A stretch of 64,000 nucleotides of DNA, taken from assembly GCF_037201975.1 (NCBI RefSeq), contig NZ_CP147520.1:7254001-7318000 (forward strand), read 5' to 3'. Below the pieces are notes generated by a model that was given only the letters and a program-made list of their open reading frames with translations, did no database searches and was not told the DNA's origin. Both the position numbers and the translations under genes were made by a program. Source of the DNA: Streptomyces sp. TG1A-60. Lineage in GTDB: Bacteria; Actinomycetota; Actinomycetes; Streptomycetales; Streptomycetaceae. Shown piece after piece: positions 38,203 through 46,113 of this stretch; positions within the stretch are counted from its first letter, which is position 1, and every line of letters starts with the position of its first letter.

Positions 38203-38407
38203 GACGTCCCAGTGGCTCGTGTCAGGGTGGGGAGGAGTGGGGAGACGAAGGACGGTGACGCTCGGCGACCGGCCGTGAAAGGTTCGCGTCACCGCGTGGT
38301 CGGAAGCAAACGGTTTTCCGGCGCCGGGCAAAGTTTCGGCCTGGACCACCCGTGCGAGGCCCGCCGGGCGGGGCGGCGGGCGCATCTGCGCGGTGCGCGG
38401 TGCGACG

Positions 38408-39259
38408 ATGGACCGCATGCGAATAGGGGGTACGAGGCGCGGAGGCACCGGCGATGCGGACGGAGTGAGCGGAACCAATCGTGCGGACGACACGAGTGTC
38501 GTGAGGGGCCCGGCGCATGTCGTGAGGGGCGCTGCGCGAGTCGGGCTCGCGGCGGCGCTCTGCGGTGTCCTGGTGTCCTTGGCGGCGTGCGGAGGTTCGG
38601 GCGACGCGGACAACTCGGCCAAGGCCGACGCGGGCGCCGGCGGCAGGGCGGAGAGTGCCGAGGCGCAGAAGGGCGACCCGACCCGCATCCCGGACGTCGG
38701 AGACCGCCTCCAGAAGCAGATCCCCGCCGAGTCCCGTCAGGTCGTGGCGGTCTACGGTGAGGGCAAGGACGACGCCGACGCCACGATCGTGCTCTACACG
38801 AAGAGCGGTGGAGCCTGGAAGAAGACCCGCGGTTGGGAGGGCCACAACGGCAAGAAGGGCTGGACCACCGACCATCGGGAGGGCGACAGGCGCAGCCCCG
38901 TCGGCGTGTTCACGCTCAGCGACGCGGGCGGTGTCCTCGCCGACCCGGGCGCGAAGCTCCCGTACAGCCGGTCGGCGTCGTTCCAGGCGCCGCACTACTG
39001 GGCCGAGTCGCACTGGCACGACTTCGACTATGTGATCGCCATCGACTACAACCGGGTCAAGGGCACCTCGCCGATCGACCCGACGCGGCCCGAGGGCCAG
39101 TCCAAGGGCGGCAGCATCTGGCTGCACATGGACCACGGCAGCGGCACCTCGGCCTGTGTCAGCCTGTCCAAGTCGGGCATGGAGTACCTGCTGCGTACCC
39201 TCGACCCGGCCCGGCACCCGGTGATCGTGATGGGGGACAGGGCACAGCTGAAGGTCTGA
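38408..39259 (+). CDS. Lipoprotein with YkuD-type L,D-transpeptidase-like domain
   Basis: About 283 residues. The signal segment GLAAALCGVLVSLAACGGSG contains the lipobox LAAC, so the protein is lipid-anchored outside the membrane. The C-terminal domain has RRSPVGVFTLSDAGG, IAIDYNR and SIWLHMDHGSGTSACVSLSK, where the His and the SAC cysteine fit the YkuD H...S-x-C-V/I active site. It may cross-link or trim peptidoglycan, but this subgroup (murein L,D-transpeptidase catalytic-like) is often uncharacterised. The start may be 38393, 38408 or 38417. It is divergent from the ABC exporter operon. Confidence 0.85.
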   Translation: MDRMRIGGTRRGGTGDADGVSGTNRADDTSVVRGPAHVVRGAARVGLAAALCGVLVSLAACGGSGDADNSAKADAGAGGRAESAEAQKGDPTRIPDVGDRLQKQIPAESRQVVAVYGEGKDDADATIVLYTKSGGAWKKTRGWEGHNGKKGWTTDHREGDRRSPVGVFTLSDAGGVLADPGAKLPYSRSASFQAPHYWAESHWHDFDYVIAIDYNRVKGTSPIDPTRPEGQSKGGSIWLHMDHGSGTSACVSLSKSGMEYLLRTLDPARHPVIVMGDRAQLKV

Positions 39260-39438
39260 GACGCCAGACGTCTCCGGCCCCCTCCCGTGTCCGGAGACGT
39301 CATTGCGGCGGGGCGGCAACGTCCGTGGAACTCGGCCCAAGAGCAGCCGGATCGTCATGTCCATGCTCACCGGAGCGACCCTCCTGGCGAGCACCCTCCT
39401 CGGAGCGACCCCGCACAGCTCCCCACCATCGCCCGGCC

Positions 39439-39711
39439 CGTCTCGGCGTCGACGGCATCATGGACTCGATGCGTGTCGTCACCAACCTGCTGGGCAACTG
39501 CGCCGCCGTCTTCGCCGTGTCGGAGTGGGAGTGCGCGCTGGCCGCGGGCCGGGCGAAGATGACGCTGGACGGGGAGTTCCGGTTCGTGGAGGAGGGCGAC
39601 GAGCCCGGCGCGGGCGGGACCGACGACTCCTCCGGCGCTCCCCTGGGCACCCACGAGGGCGGGGTCCCGGCACGGCCCACAGCCGAGGCGAAAGAGCTCG
39701 CCCCGAAGTGA
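39439..39711 (+). pseudogene. C-terminal relic of a DctA-type cation:dicarboxylate symporter
   Basis: The frame ending at 39711 reads GVDGIMDSMRVVTNLLGNCA then AVFAVSEWECAL, which matches the end of DAACS transporters (G-V/I-D-R-x-M-x-x-x-R-x-x-T-N-L-x-G-N-x-x-A), followed by a hydrophilic tail (KMTLDGEFRFVEEGDEPG). Upstream the transporter body is missing; only about 20 hydrophobic codons in another frame remain near 39360-39410. There is no start signal. The relic follows the lipoprotein gene. Confidence 0.6.
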
Positions 39712-39809
39712 CCTGACCCGCTCCTCCCTCTTCGGAGTCCCCCACGTGCAGGGCGCGGCGCGGCACCCCGCGGCATCCCGCGCCGGGCCCCTCCCGTACG
39801 TCCGCCGAC

Positions 39810-40292
39810 TCAGCAGCGCCGCTCGGCCACAGGCGCACCGTCGGCCGACGGCACCGGTGCCCCGTCCACCAGGGTGTCGAGCAGACCGCCGAGCACGTTC
39901 CGCTGCTCGCCCGACAGAGGCGCCAGGATCTCCTCCGCCGCCGACCGCCGGGCATGGTGCAGCTCCCGCAGGACCTTCCGGCCCTCGTCCGTGACCTCTA
40001 TCCGGATCACCCGCCGGTTGGTGGGATCGGGCGCCCGGCGCACCCGTCCGCTCTCCTCCAGGGCGTCGACCAGAGTCGTCACGGCCCGGGGCACGACCTC
40101 CAGTCGCTCCGCCAGATCGGCCATGCGCGGCGGCGTGTCGTAGTGCGCGAGGGTGCGCAGCAGCCGTGACTGAGCCGGGGTGATCTCCAACCCGCGCTGC
40201 TGGAGGTGGTGCTTCTGGATGCGGTGCACGCGGCGTGTGAGCCGCAGCAACTGCTCGGCGAGCAGACCGCCGTCGGCGTCGGGGGTGGTCAT
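39810..40292 (-). CDS. MarR-family transcriptional regulator
   Basis: A 160-residue winged-helix regulator: LRLTRRVHRIQKHHLQQRGL, TPAQSRLLRTLAHYDTPPRM and the recognition helix/wing region LAERLEVVPRAVTTLVDALE with DPTNRRVIRIEVTDEGRK. It is divergent from an ABC multidrug exporter with a 94-bp shared region rich in inverted repeats. That layout suggests it represses both genes and is relieved by a transported ligand. The ATG at 40292 has no ribosome binding site, so the mRNA may be leaderless. Confidence 0.92.
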   Translation of the reverse strand: MTTPDADGGLLAEQLLRLTRRVHRIQKHHLQQRGLEITPAQSRLLRTLAHYDTPPRMADLAERLEVVPRAVTTLVDALEESGRVRRAPDPTNRRVIRIEVTDEGRKVLRELHHARRSAAEEILAPLSGEQRNVLGGLLDTLVDGAPVPSADGAPVAERRC

Positions 40293-40386
40293 ACGGGAAC
40301 AATATCAGGAGTTTGTTCATTGTGAACATAGGTAACAATGAGCTAAGCTCCGTCAATCATTCTCGCCTCACCTCCCGTAGGAGCCC
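40293..40386. promoter_or_regulatory. MarR/ABC divergent operator region
   Basis: The clearest site is TGTTCA-TTG-TGAACA at 40314-40328 (a perfect 6-bp inverted repeat). It is interleaved with CATTGT (40318-40323) and ACAATG (40335-40340), and with GAACAA (40297-40302) and TTGTTC (40313-40318). The patch is unusually AT-rich for this genome. The exporter ribosome binding site TAGGAG precedes ATG 40387. Confidence 0.7.
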
Positions 40387-42225
40387 ATGCGTCCCGACCA
40401 CGAACCCCGCTGGGTACCGCCCGGCGACTCCAAGGATCAGCCCCGGCAGGTACGCCGCATCCTGGAACTCTTCCGTCCCTATCGAGGCCGGCTGGCGATC
40501 GTCGGTCTGCTTGTCGGCGCCGCGTCGCTCGCGTCGGTCGCCACCCCCTTCCTCCTGAAGGAGATCCTCGACACCGCGATCCCCGAGGGTCGCACAGGCC
40601 TGCTCGGTCTGCTCGCGCTCGGCATGATCCTGAGCGCGGTGCTCACCAGCATCTTCGGTGTCCTGCAGACACTGATCTCCACGACTGTCGGTCAGCACGT
40701 GATGCACGATCTGCGCACCGCCGTCTACGGTCGGCTGCAGCGCATGTCGCTGGCCTTCTTCACCCGAACCCGCACCGGCGAGGTCCAGTCCCGCATCGCC
40801 AACGACATCGGCGGTATGCAGGCGACCGTCACCTCCACGGCCACCTCCCTGGTCTCCAACGTCACCAGCGTGGTCGCCACTGTCGTCGCCATGGTCGCCC
40901 TGGACTGGCGGCTCACCGTGGTCACCCTGCTTCTGCTGCCGCTGTTCGTGTGGATAAGCCGCCGGGTCGGCGACGAGCGCAAGAAGATCACCGCCCAACG
41001 CCAGAACCAGATGGCCGGCATGGCCGCCACGGTCACCGAGTCCCTCTCCGTCAGCGGCATCCTGCTCGGCCGCACGATGGGCCGCGCCGACTCGCTCACC
41101 AAGTCCTTCGCCGCGGAGTCCGAGCAACTGGTCGACCTGGAGGTCAGGGTGAACATGGCCGGGCGCTGGCGCATGGCCATCATCACCGTCGTCATGTCCG
41201 CCATGCCCGCCGTCATCTACTGGACCGCCGGCGTCGCTCTCCAGCTCGGCGGGCCGTCCGTCTCGGTCGGCACGCTCGTCGCCTTCGTCTCGCTCCAGCA
41301 GAACCTGTTCCGGCCGACCGTGAGCCTGCTGTCCACCGGCGTCCAGATCCAGGCCTCGCTCGCCCTCTTCCAGCGCATCTTCGAGTACCTCGACCTGCCG
41401 ACAGAGATCACCGAGCCCGAGAACGCGGTCCACCTCGACCAGGTGAAGGGCGAAGTCCGCTTCGAGAACGTCGAGTTCCGCTACGACGGCAAGGGCGCGC
41501 CCATCCTCGACGGCATCGACCTCACCATCCCTTCCGGCGGCAGCCTCGCCGTCGTCGGTCCGACCGGCGCCGGAAAGTCCACCCTCGGCCTCCTGGTGCC
41601 GAGGCTGTACGACGCCACGGGCGGCCGGGTCACGCTCGACGGGGTCGACGTGCGCGACCTGGACTTCGACACGCTGGCCCGCGGCGTCGGCGTCGTCTCG
41701 CAGGAGACGTATCTCTTCCACGCCTCCGTCGCCGACAACCTGCGCTTCGCCAAGCCGGACGCCACCGACGAGGAGCTGTACGCGGCGGCGCGGGCGGCCC
41801 AGATCCACGACCACATCGCGTCCCTGCCCGACGGCTACGACACGGTCGTCGGCGAACGCGGCCACCGCTTCTCCGGTGGTGAGAAGCAGCGCCTCGCCAT
41901 CGCCCGCACCGTCCTGCGCGACCCGCCGGTCCTCATCCTCGACGAGGCGACCAGCGCCCTGGACACCCGCACCGAGCACGCGGTGCAGGAGGCCATCGAC
42001 GCGCTCTCGGCCAACCGCACCACCCTCACCATCGCGCACCGGCTCTCCACCGTCCGGGGTGCGGACCAGATCGTGGTCCTCGACTCCGGCCGCGCGGTCG
42101 AACGCGGTACGCACGAGGAACTGCTGGAGAGGGACGGCCGGTACGCGGCGCTCGTGCGGCGGGACGCACGGCTGAAGCCGGGCCGGGAGACGGCTCAGGT
42201 GCCGAAAATGGAGCCGACAAGATGA
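40387..42225 (+). CDS. Multidrug-type ABC exporter (homodimeric)
   Basis: A 612-residue half-transporter: six transmembrane helices (about 40-330) and an ATPase with Walker A VVGPTGAGKSTLGLLVPRLY, Q-loop VSQETYLFHASVADNLRFA, signature FSGGEKQRLAIARTVL, Walker B VLILDEATSALDT and H-loop IAHRLSTVRGAD. All motifs are intact, unlike the heterodimer upstream, so a homodimer is expected. AGGAG lies four bases before ATG 40387. Divergent MarR regulation through the shared operator suggests induction by a toxic ligand. Confidence 0.95.
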   Translation: MRPDHEPRWVPPGDSKDQPRQVRRILELFRPYRGRLAIVGLLVGAASLASVATPFLLKEILDTAIPEGRTGLLGLLALGMILSAVLTSIFGVLQTLISTTVGQHVMHDLRTAVYGRLQRMSLAFFTRTRTGEVQSRIANDIGGMQATVTSTATSLVSNVTSVVATVVAMVALDWRLTVVTLLLLPLFVWISRRVGDERKKITAQRQNQMAGMAATVTESLSVSGILLGRTMGRADSLTKSFAAESEQLVDLEVRVNMAGRWRMAIITVVMSAMPAVIYWTAGVALQLGGPSVSVGTLVAFVSLQQNLFRPTVSLLSTGVQIQASLALFQRIFEYLDLPTEITEPENAVHLDQVKGEVRFENVEFRYDGKGAPILDGIDLTIPSGGSLAVVGPTGAGKSTLGLLVPRLYDATGGRVTLDGVDVRDLDFDTLARGVGVVSQETYLFHASVADNLRFAKPDATDEELYAAARAAQIHDHIASLPDGYDTVVGERGHRFSGGEKQRLAIARTVLRDPPVLILDEATSALDTRTEHAVQEAIDALSANRTTLTIAHRLSTVRGADQIVVLDSGRAVERGTHEELLERDGRYAALVRRDARLKPGRETAQVPKMEPTR

Positions 42226-42268
42226 ATATATGCCAGGTTTGAGGTGATATGCGGGTTACCGTGCCCGC

Positions 42269-43150
42269 ATGCATATGAACACTCCGCCACGGAGCACGAT
42301 TCGACTGACGCGTCGGGGCCGGGCCGCCCTCATCGCGACCGGCGCCGTCGTGGCGGCCACCGCCGTGGCGGTGCCGCTGCTGAGCGTCGGCAGCGGCGAC
42401 GGCGAGGCCGAACGCCCCACGTCACTGGTGATCCCGGAAGGCTGGCGCTCCGCCCAGGTCTACGAAGCGGTCGACAAGGCCCTCGCCCTGCCCGCCGGGT
42501 CCGCCAAGAAGTCCCTGGCCAAGGCCAAGCTGACCCTCCCGGCCGACGCCGAGGGCAATCCGGAGGGCTATTTCTTCCCGGCGACGTACCCCTTGGCGGG
42601 GAAGGCGACCCCGGAGTCCCTGCTGACATCCATGGTCGAGACCGCGAACAAGAAGTTCAACGGCGGTCAGGTCACGGCCGGCGCCCAGCGCAACGCCATG
42701 AACGTCTACCAGGCGGTCACCATCGCGAGCATCGTCCAGGCCGAGGCGGCCGACAAGGCCGACATGAGCAAGGTGGCCCGGGTCGTCTTCAACCGGCTGG
42801 AGCGCGGCATGCCGTTGCAGATGGACTCCACCCTCAACTACGCGCTGGACCGCTCGACGCTGGACACCAGCGTCGAGGACACGAAGATCGACAGCCCCTA
42901 CAACTCGTACCAGCGGATGGGTCTGCCGCCCACGCCGATCGCCAACCCGGGCGAGGAGGCGATGCGTGCCGCGATCAACCCGACGCCGGGGGACTGGGTG
43001 TACTTCGTCACGGTCAAGCCGGGCGACACCCGCTTCACGGCGGACTACGAGGAACACCTGCGCAACGTCGCCGAGTTCAACGAAAGCCGGAAGAAGCCCA
43101 CGGCCACCGCCGGGGCGAGTACAGCGCCTCCCGCGCAGGCGGCCGGCTGA
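42269..43150 (+). CDS. MltG-like endolytic transglycosylase, short form
   Basis: 293 residues. An N-terminal membrane anchor (LTRRGRAALIATGAVVAATAVAVPLL) precedes a YceG/MltG domain with IPEGWRSAQVYEAVDKAL, EGYFFPATYPL, IASIVQAEAADKADMSKVAR containing the presumed catalytic Glu, VFNRLERGMPLQMDSTLNYA and SPYNSYQRMGLPPTPIANPG. MltG cuts nascent glycan strands. This copy is shorter than the main cellular MltG and ends in an Ala/Thr/Pro-rich tail. Little room exists for a ribosome binding site before ATG 42269, so the transcript may be leaderless. Confidence 0.88.
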   Translation: MHMNTPPRSTIRLTRRGRAALIATGAVVAATAVAVPLLSVGSGDGEAERPTSLVIPEGWRSAQVYEAVDKALALPAGSAKKSLAKAKLTLPADAEGNPEGYFFPATYPLAGKATPESLLTSMVETANKKFNGGQVTAGAQRNAMNVYQAVTIASIVQAEAADKADMSKVARVVFNRLERGMPLQMDSTLNYALDRSTLDTSVEDTKIDSPYNSYQRMGLPPTPIANPGEEAMRAAINPTPGDWVYFVTVKPGDTRFTADYEEHLRNVAEFNESRKKPTATAGASTAPPAQAAG

Positions 43151-43210
43151 GGATCGGACCTTCCCGTACGGGCCGCCGCGGAGTTGGCCGTACCGGGGTT
43201 GTAGGTGACG

Positions 43211-44287
43211 TCAGGCGGCGGCCGGCTCGTCCGCCAGCAGTCGCCTGATGTCCCGCACCGCCGCACGGCCCGCGCGGTTGGCGCCGATGGTGCTGGCCGA
43301 CGGGCCGTAACCGACCAGGTGGATCCGGGGGTCGGCGACCGCGCGGGTGCCGTCGACGCGGATGCCGCCGCCGGACTCGCGAAGTCGCAGCGGGGCCAGA
43401 TGGTCGACGGCGGCGCGGAAGCCGGTCGCCCAGAGGATGACGTCGGCGTCCACGCGGCGGCCGTCGTCCCATGCCACGCCCTCGGGCGTGATCCGGTCGA
43501 ACATCGGCAGCCGGTCCAGGACGCCGTCCACGATGCCCTGCCGGATCGCGTCGTTGAGCGGCAGCCCCGTCACCGACACGACACTCTTCGGCGGCAGCCC
43601 CTGCCGCACCCGCTCCTCCACCATGGCGACGGCCGATCGCCCCGCCCCTTCGTCGAACGGCCCCTCGCGGAAGACCGGCGGACGCCTCGTCACCCACGTC
43701 GTCCCGGCGGCGTACGGGGCGATCTCCAGCAGATGCTGCGTCCCGGACGCACCCCCGCCCACCACGACCACCCGCAGTCCCGCTAACCCCTCCGGCCCCG
43801 GGTACTGCGCGGTGTGCAACTGCCGCCCCCGGAAGGTCTCCTGACCGGGATAGCGCGGCCAGAACGGCCGGTCCCAGGTGCCCGTCGCGTTGATCAGCGC
43901 CCGCGTCGACCACATACCGTCCGAGGTCTCCACCAGCAGTCGCCCGCCCTCGCCCGCACGCACCGCGTGGACACCCACCGGCCGCCGCACCCGCAGGTCG
44001 AAGGTGCGTTCGTACGTCGCGAAGTACTCCCCGATGACCTCGGAGGACGGGCGCGCCGGATCCGCGCCCATCAGCTCCATGCCGGGCAGCGCGTACATCC
44101 CGTGCACCTTGCCGTATGTCAGCGACGGCCAGCGGAACTGCCAGGCGCCGCCCGGGCCGGGGGAGTGGTCGAGCACCACGAAGTCGCGCTCCGGCTCGGA
44201 ACCGGATCGCCGCAGGTGATAGGCGCTGGACAGACCGGCCTGACCAGCGCCTATGACGACCACCTCGACCTCGCGCACGTTGTTCAC
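43211..44287 (-). CDS. FAD-dependent NAD(P)H oxidoreductase (flavin monooxygenase-like)
   Basis: 358 residues with two dinucleotide-binding motifs: VVVIGAGQAGLSSAYHLRRS at the N-terminus for FAD and VVVVGGGASGTQHLLEIAPY at about 165 for NAD(P)H. ATGTWDRPFWP and VILWATGFRAAVDHLAPL are typical of the CzcO/flavin-containing monooxygenase group. It may oxidise a small molecule or a cation-related substrate. The start is GTG 44287. It converges with mltG. No partner gene is adjacent. Confidence 0.88.
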   Translation of the reverse strand: MNNVREVEVVVIGAGQAGLSSAYHLRRSGSEPERDFVVLDHSPGPGGAWQFRWPSLTYGKVHGMYALPGMELMGADPARPSSEVIGEYFATYERTFDLRVRRPVGVHAVRAGEGGRLLVETSDGMWSTRALINATGTWDRPFWPRYPGQETFRGRQLHTAQYPGPEGLAGLRVVVVGGGASGTQHLLEIAPYAAGTTWVTRRPPVFREGPFDEGAGRSAVAMVEERVRQGLPPKSVVSVTGLPLNDAIRQGIVDGVLDRLPMFDRITPEGVAWDDGRRVDADVILWATGFRAAVDHLAPLRLRESGGGIRVDGTRAVADPRIHLVGYGPSASTIGANRAGRAAVRDIRRLLADEPAAA

Positions 44288-44788
44288 ACTTCTGCCAACG
44301 GCGCGGAGGCCCGGGATCTTCCCGTGCGTTTCCCGGAGGTCGGCGCCCGCCTGCCACGAGGAGCGGCGCCCCGGCCACGGTGGCAGCGTCCGCCGGCAGC
44401 CCGCGCGCCGCCACGTTCGCCATCACGCCGTCCCCCAACCGGTACGTCCCCTCCAGGCGCGGACGGCCGGAGAGCACGAGTTGCTCGGCACTGAGCGCGT
44501 GGTATTCCTCGACCAGATGCGCGACCCCCGCATGGCTGTCGACGAGCGCGGCGCCGTCGCCGTCAGGGACGAGCCCCACTCCGCCCGGAGATCGGGGTGC
44601 GTCCCCGGTTCCGCCCGGGAGCCACCGTGCGGAACGGGCATCCGCTGCCGGCCCGTCGACCTGCCGCGCCCGAGCGCGGACCCCGCCGCCGGCGACCGCG
44701 TCCGCGTCGAGGCCGTCGACCTGGAGGACGCTTCCGGCGCGGGCCGTCGCTTCCGCGTGACGCGGTCGGCATGCGCGACCATGGGACC
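44288..44788. other. Unassigned stretch before the truncated yjbQ
   Basis: About 500 bp with coding-like base composition but no supportable gene. A minus-strand frame from about 44570 to 44390 reads VDSHAGVAHLVEEYHALSAE and GTYRLGDGVMANVAARGL, which looks like a fragment of a real but unrecognised protein. A plus-strand frame near 44680-44760 (GDRVRVEAVDLEDASGAGRR) also looks coding-like. It is probably degraded DNA. Confidence 0.4.
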
Positions 44789-44992
44789 ATGTCCGATGCC
44801 TTCACCACCCAGGTCCTGAACGTCACCTCCGGCCCCCGCGAACGGGTCGTCGACCTCACTCACGACTGTGAGGCGTTCCTCCGCGACGCGGCTGCCGGCC
44901 GGGACGGACTCCTCAACGTCTTCGTCCCGCACGCCACGTCGTGTGGCTTGCAACTGTCACGTTCCCCAGTGAACCGACTCAGCGGCCCCTAG
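44789..44992 (+). pseudogene. yjbQ-like gene truncated in mid-frame
   Basis: The frame opens MSDAFTTQVLNVTSGPRERV and runs FLRDAAAGRDGLLNVFVPHA-TS, matching the first 50 residues of the YjbQ (UPF0047) family and of the intact gene at 45.2-45.6 kb. Immediately after the conserved PHAT the similarity stops (about 44942) and 17 unrelated codons lead to TAG at 44990. The rest of the family domain, including the second His motif, is absent. The sharp break just before a candidate serine-integrase start suggests insertion of an element here. Confidence 0.8.
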
Positions 44993-44998
44993 ACAGGT

Positions 44999-45110
44999 GT
45001 GGGCCCTGGATGGAGGGCCCACAGTGAGCATTGCGACGCTTGAACGACCGGCAACGCGGGAGAACCCGGGTACGACCAAGGTGGCGGGCATAGACCTGAC
45101 CCATCGTGGG
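44999..45110 (+). pseudogene. Possible 5' relic of a serine integrase with hairpin at its start
   Basis: GTG 45024 is preceded by GGAGGG (45012-45017) at ideal spacing. That site lies in a perfect 9-bp hairpin, GTGGGCCCT (44999-45007) paired with 45014-45022, which could block ribosome access. The short reading VSIATLERPATRENPGTTKV then AGI is like the N-terminal lead of actinomycete large serine integrases (basic Thr/Arg leader, then V-A-G-I-Y-x-R-x-S), but after AGI it diverges. The catalytic serine region is missing. The function is a hypothesis resting on about 23 residues and its place beside a cut gene. Confidence 0.4.
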
Positions 45111-45126
45111 GTGACCGCTCCCCTGT

Positions 45127-45166
45127 GGCCCCGGTCGTCCGCTCTCCTTGGCGGATGGCCGGGGCC
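45127..45166. terminator. Hairpin at the 3' end of the intact yjbQ gene
   Basis: GGCCCCGGTCGTCCGC (45127-45142) pairs with 45151-45166 at 14 of 16 positions around an 8-base loop. It lies just past the leftward yjbQ stop and is followed on the plus strand by TTTC, so it may end transcripts from both sides. Confidence 0.65.
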
Positions 45167-45175
45167 TTTCCGTAG

Positions 45176-45598
45176 TCACCCCAGGAAGGACAGTCGGACC
45201 TTGCGCTGGGGGTTGTCCCGGTTGGTGTCCACCAGGACTACGGATTGCCAGGTCCCCAGTTCCAAGCGGCCACCGATGACCGGGAGCGTGGCGTGGGGCG
45301 GGACGATGGCCGGGAGTACATGGTCCCGGCCATGGCCGGGGGAGCCGTGCCGATGCTGCCACCGGTCGTCCGCCGGGAGGAGCTGGTGGAGGGCGGCCAG
45401 GAGGTCGTCATCACTGCCCGCTCCGGTCTCGATTACGGCCAGGCCCGCCGTTGCATGGGGCGTGAAGACATTCAGGAGTCCGTCCCGCCCGGCGGCCACT
45501 TCCTGGAGGAACGACGCGCACGCGTCGGTCAGGTCGTGGACGGTCTCCGTGGAGCCTGTCCGCACGTCGATGGTCCGCGTAGTGAACGTGTCAGCCAT
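45176..45598 (-). CDS. YjbQ-family protein (UPF0047)
   Basis: 140 residues, the usual length. Family motifs are FLQEVAAGRDGLLNVFTPHA, TAGLAVIETGAGSDDDLL, DDRWQHRHGSPGHGRDHV and GTWQSVVLVDTNRDNPQRKV. Members of this family have been linked to thiamine phosphate synthase activity in vitro, but the cellular role is unsettled. The start ATG 45598 gives MADTFTTRTIDVRTGS. A truncated paralogue of roughly 55 percent identity faces it 600 bp away. A hairpin follows the stop. Confidence 0.9.
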   Translation of the reverse strand: MADTFTTRTIDVRTGSTETVHDLTDACASFLQEVAAGRDGLLNVFTPHATAGLAVIETGAGSDDDLLAALHQLLPADDRWQHRHGSPGHGRDHVLPAIVPPHATLPVIGGRLELGTWQSVVLVDTNRDNPQRKVRLSFLG

Positions 45599-45658
45599 AC
45601 GTCCATGGTGACGCCCAGGCCCCTCCCTGGCGTGGGGAGGGGCCCATGTCGTGTCCGG

Positions 45659-46113
45659 TTAGGCGGCCAGGGCTTGGAGGTCCCGGCGGGCCGTCCGGCC
45701 GGACACGCCCACCAGCTTGGCGTACGTGGTGCCGTTGACCGGCTGGCCGTCTGCCTTCAGCTTGGCCACGCCGCCCGGATCTCCCCGTCGTCACGGCCGC
45801 ACGTCAACGTCCCGCGTGCGGGTCCTGTCCACCACCGGCTCCACCGGCTCCACCGGCTCCACCGGCTCCACCGGCTCCACCGGCTCCACCGGCTCCACCG
45901 GCTCCACCGGCTCCACCGGCTCCACCGGCTCCACCGGCTCCACCGGCTCCACCGGCTCCACCGGCTCCACCGGCTCCACCGGCTCCACCGGCTCCACCGG
46001 CTCCACCGGCTCCACCGGCTCCACCGGCTCCACCGGCTCCACCGGCTCCACCGGCTCCACCGGCTCCACCGGCGTCCGGCTGTTCGGCCCGCTGGCCCTT
46101 CTCGACCACCGCT
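45659..46113 (-). pseudogene. Plasmid-type DUF2637/Spd-like protein tail with VEP repeats
   Basis: The last 30 codons (about 45757-45659) read [20 protein letters not shown] then [16 protein letters not shown] and stop, a helix-turn-helix ending characteristic of proteins of Streptomyces integrating elements and plasmids. Upstream in the same frame is TRTRDVD preceded by about 26 Val-Glu-Pro repeats from the 9-bp minisatellite. Between them the frame is broken: a TGA occurs at 45791 and the expected DDGEIRAA is in another frame, so at least two compensating indels exist. The N-terminal membrane part is missing. The family name is tentative. Confidence 0.55.
45833..46072. repeat. Minisatellite: 26 perfect copies of a 9-bp unit
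   Basis: The unit CACCGGCTC is repeated head to tail 26 times without a single mismatch (45833-46066), plus a partial unit to 46072. Every frame is open: Val-Glu-Pro, Gly-Gly-Ala or Arg-Trp-Ser on the minus strand, Gly-Ser-Thr on the plus strand. Perfect identity indicates recent expansion by slippage, and copy number is likely variable between strains. Confidence 0.95.

Noticed and set aside
36382..38688. An N-terminal extension of 162 residues for ABC subunit A
   Set aside because: The extension overlaps the divergent lipoprotein gene and reads as low-complexity antisense; MQIQDLPHKD at 38202 fits the family start.
34352..38760. Very long plus-strand open frames opposite the two ABC exporter genes
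   Set aside because: G+C-rich antisense frames of real genes; translation shows only Arg/Gly/Asp-rich shadow sequence.
45833..46072. CRISPR array
   Set aside because: The 9-bp units are directly adjacent with no spacers, and no cas genes are present.
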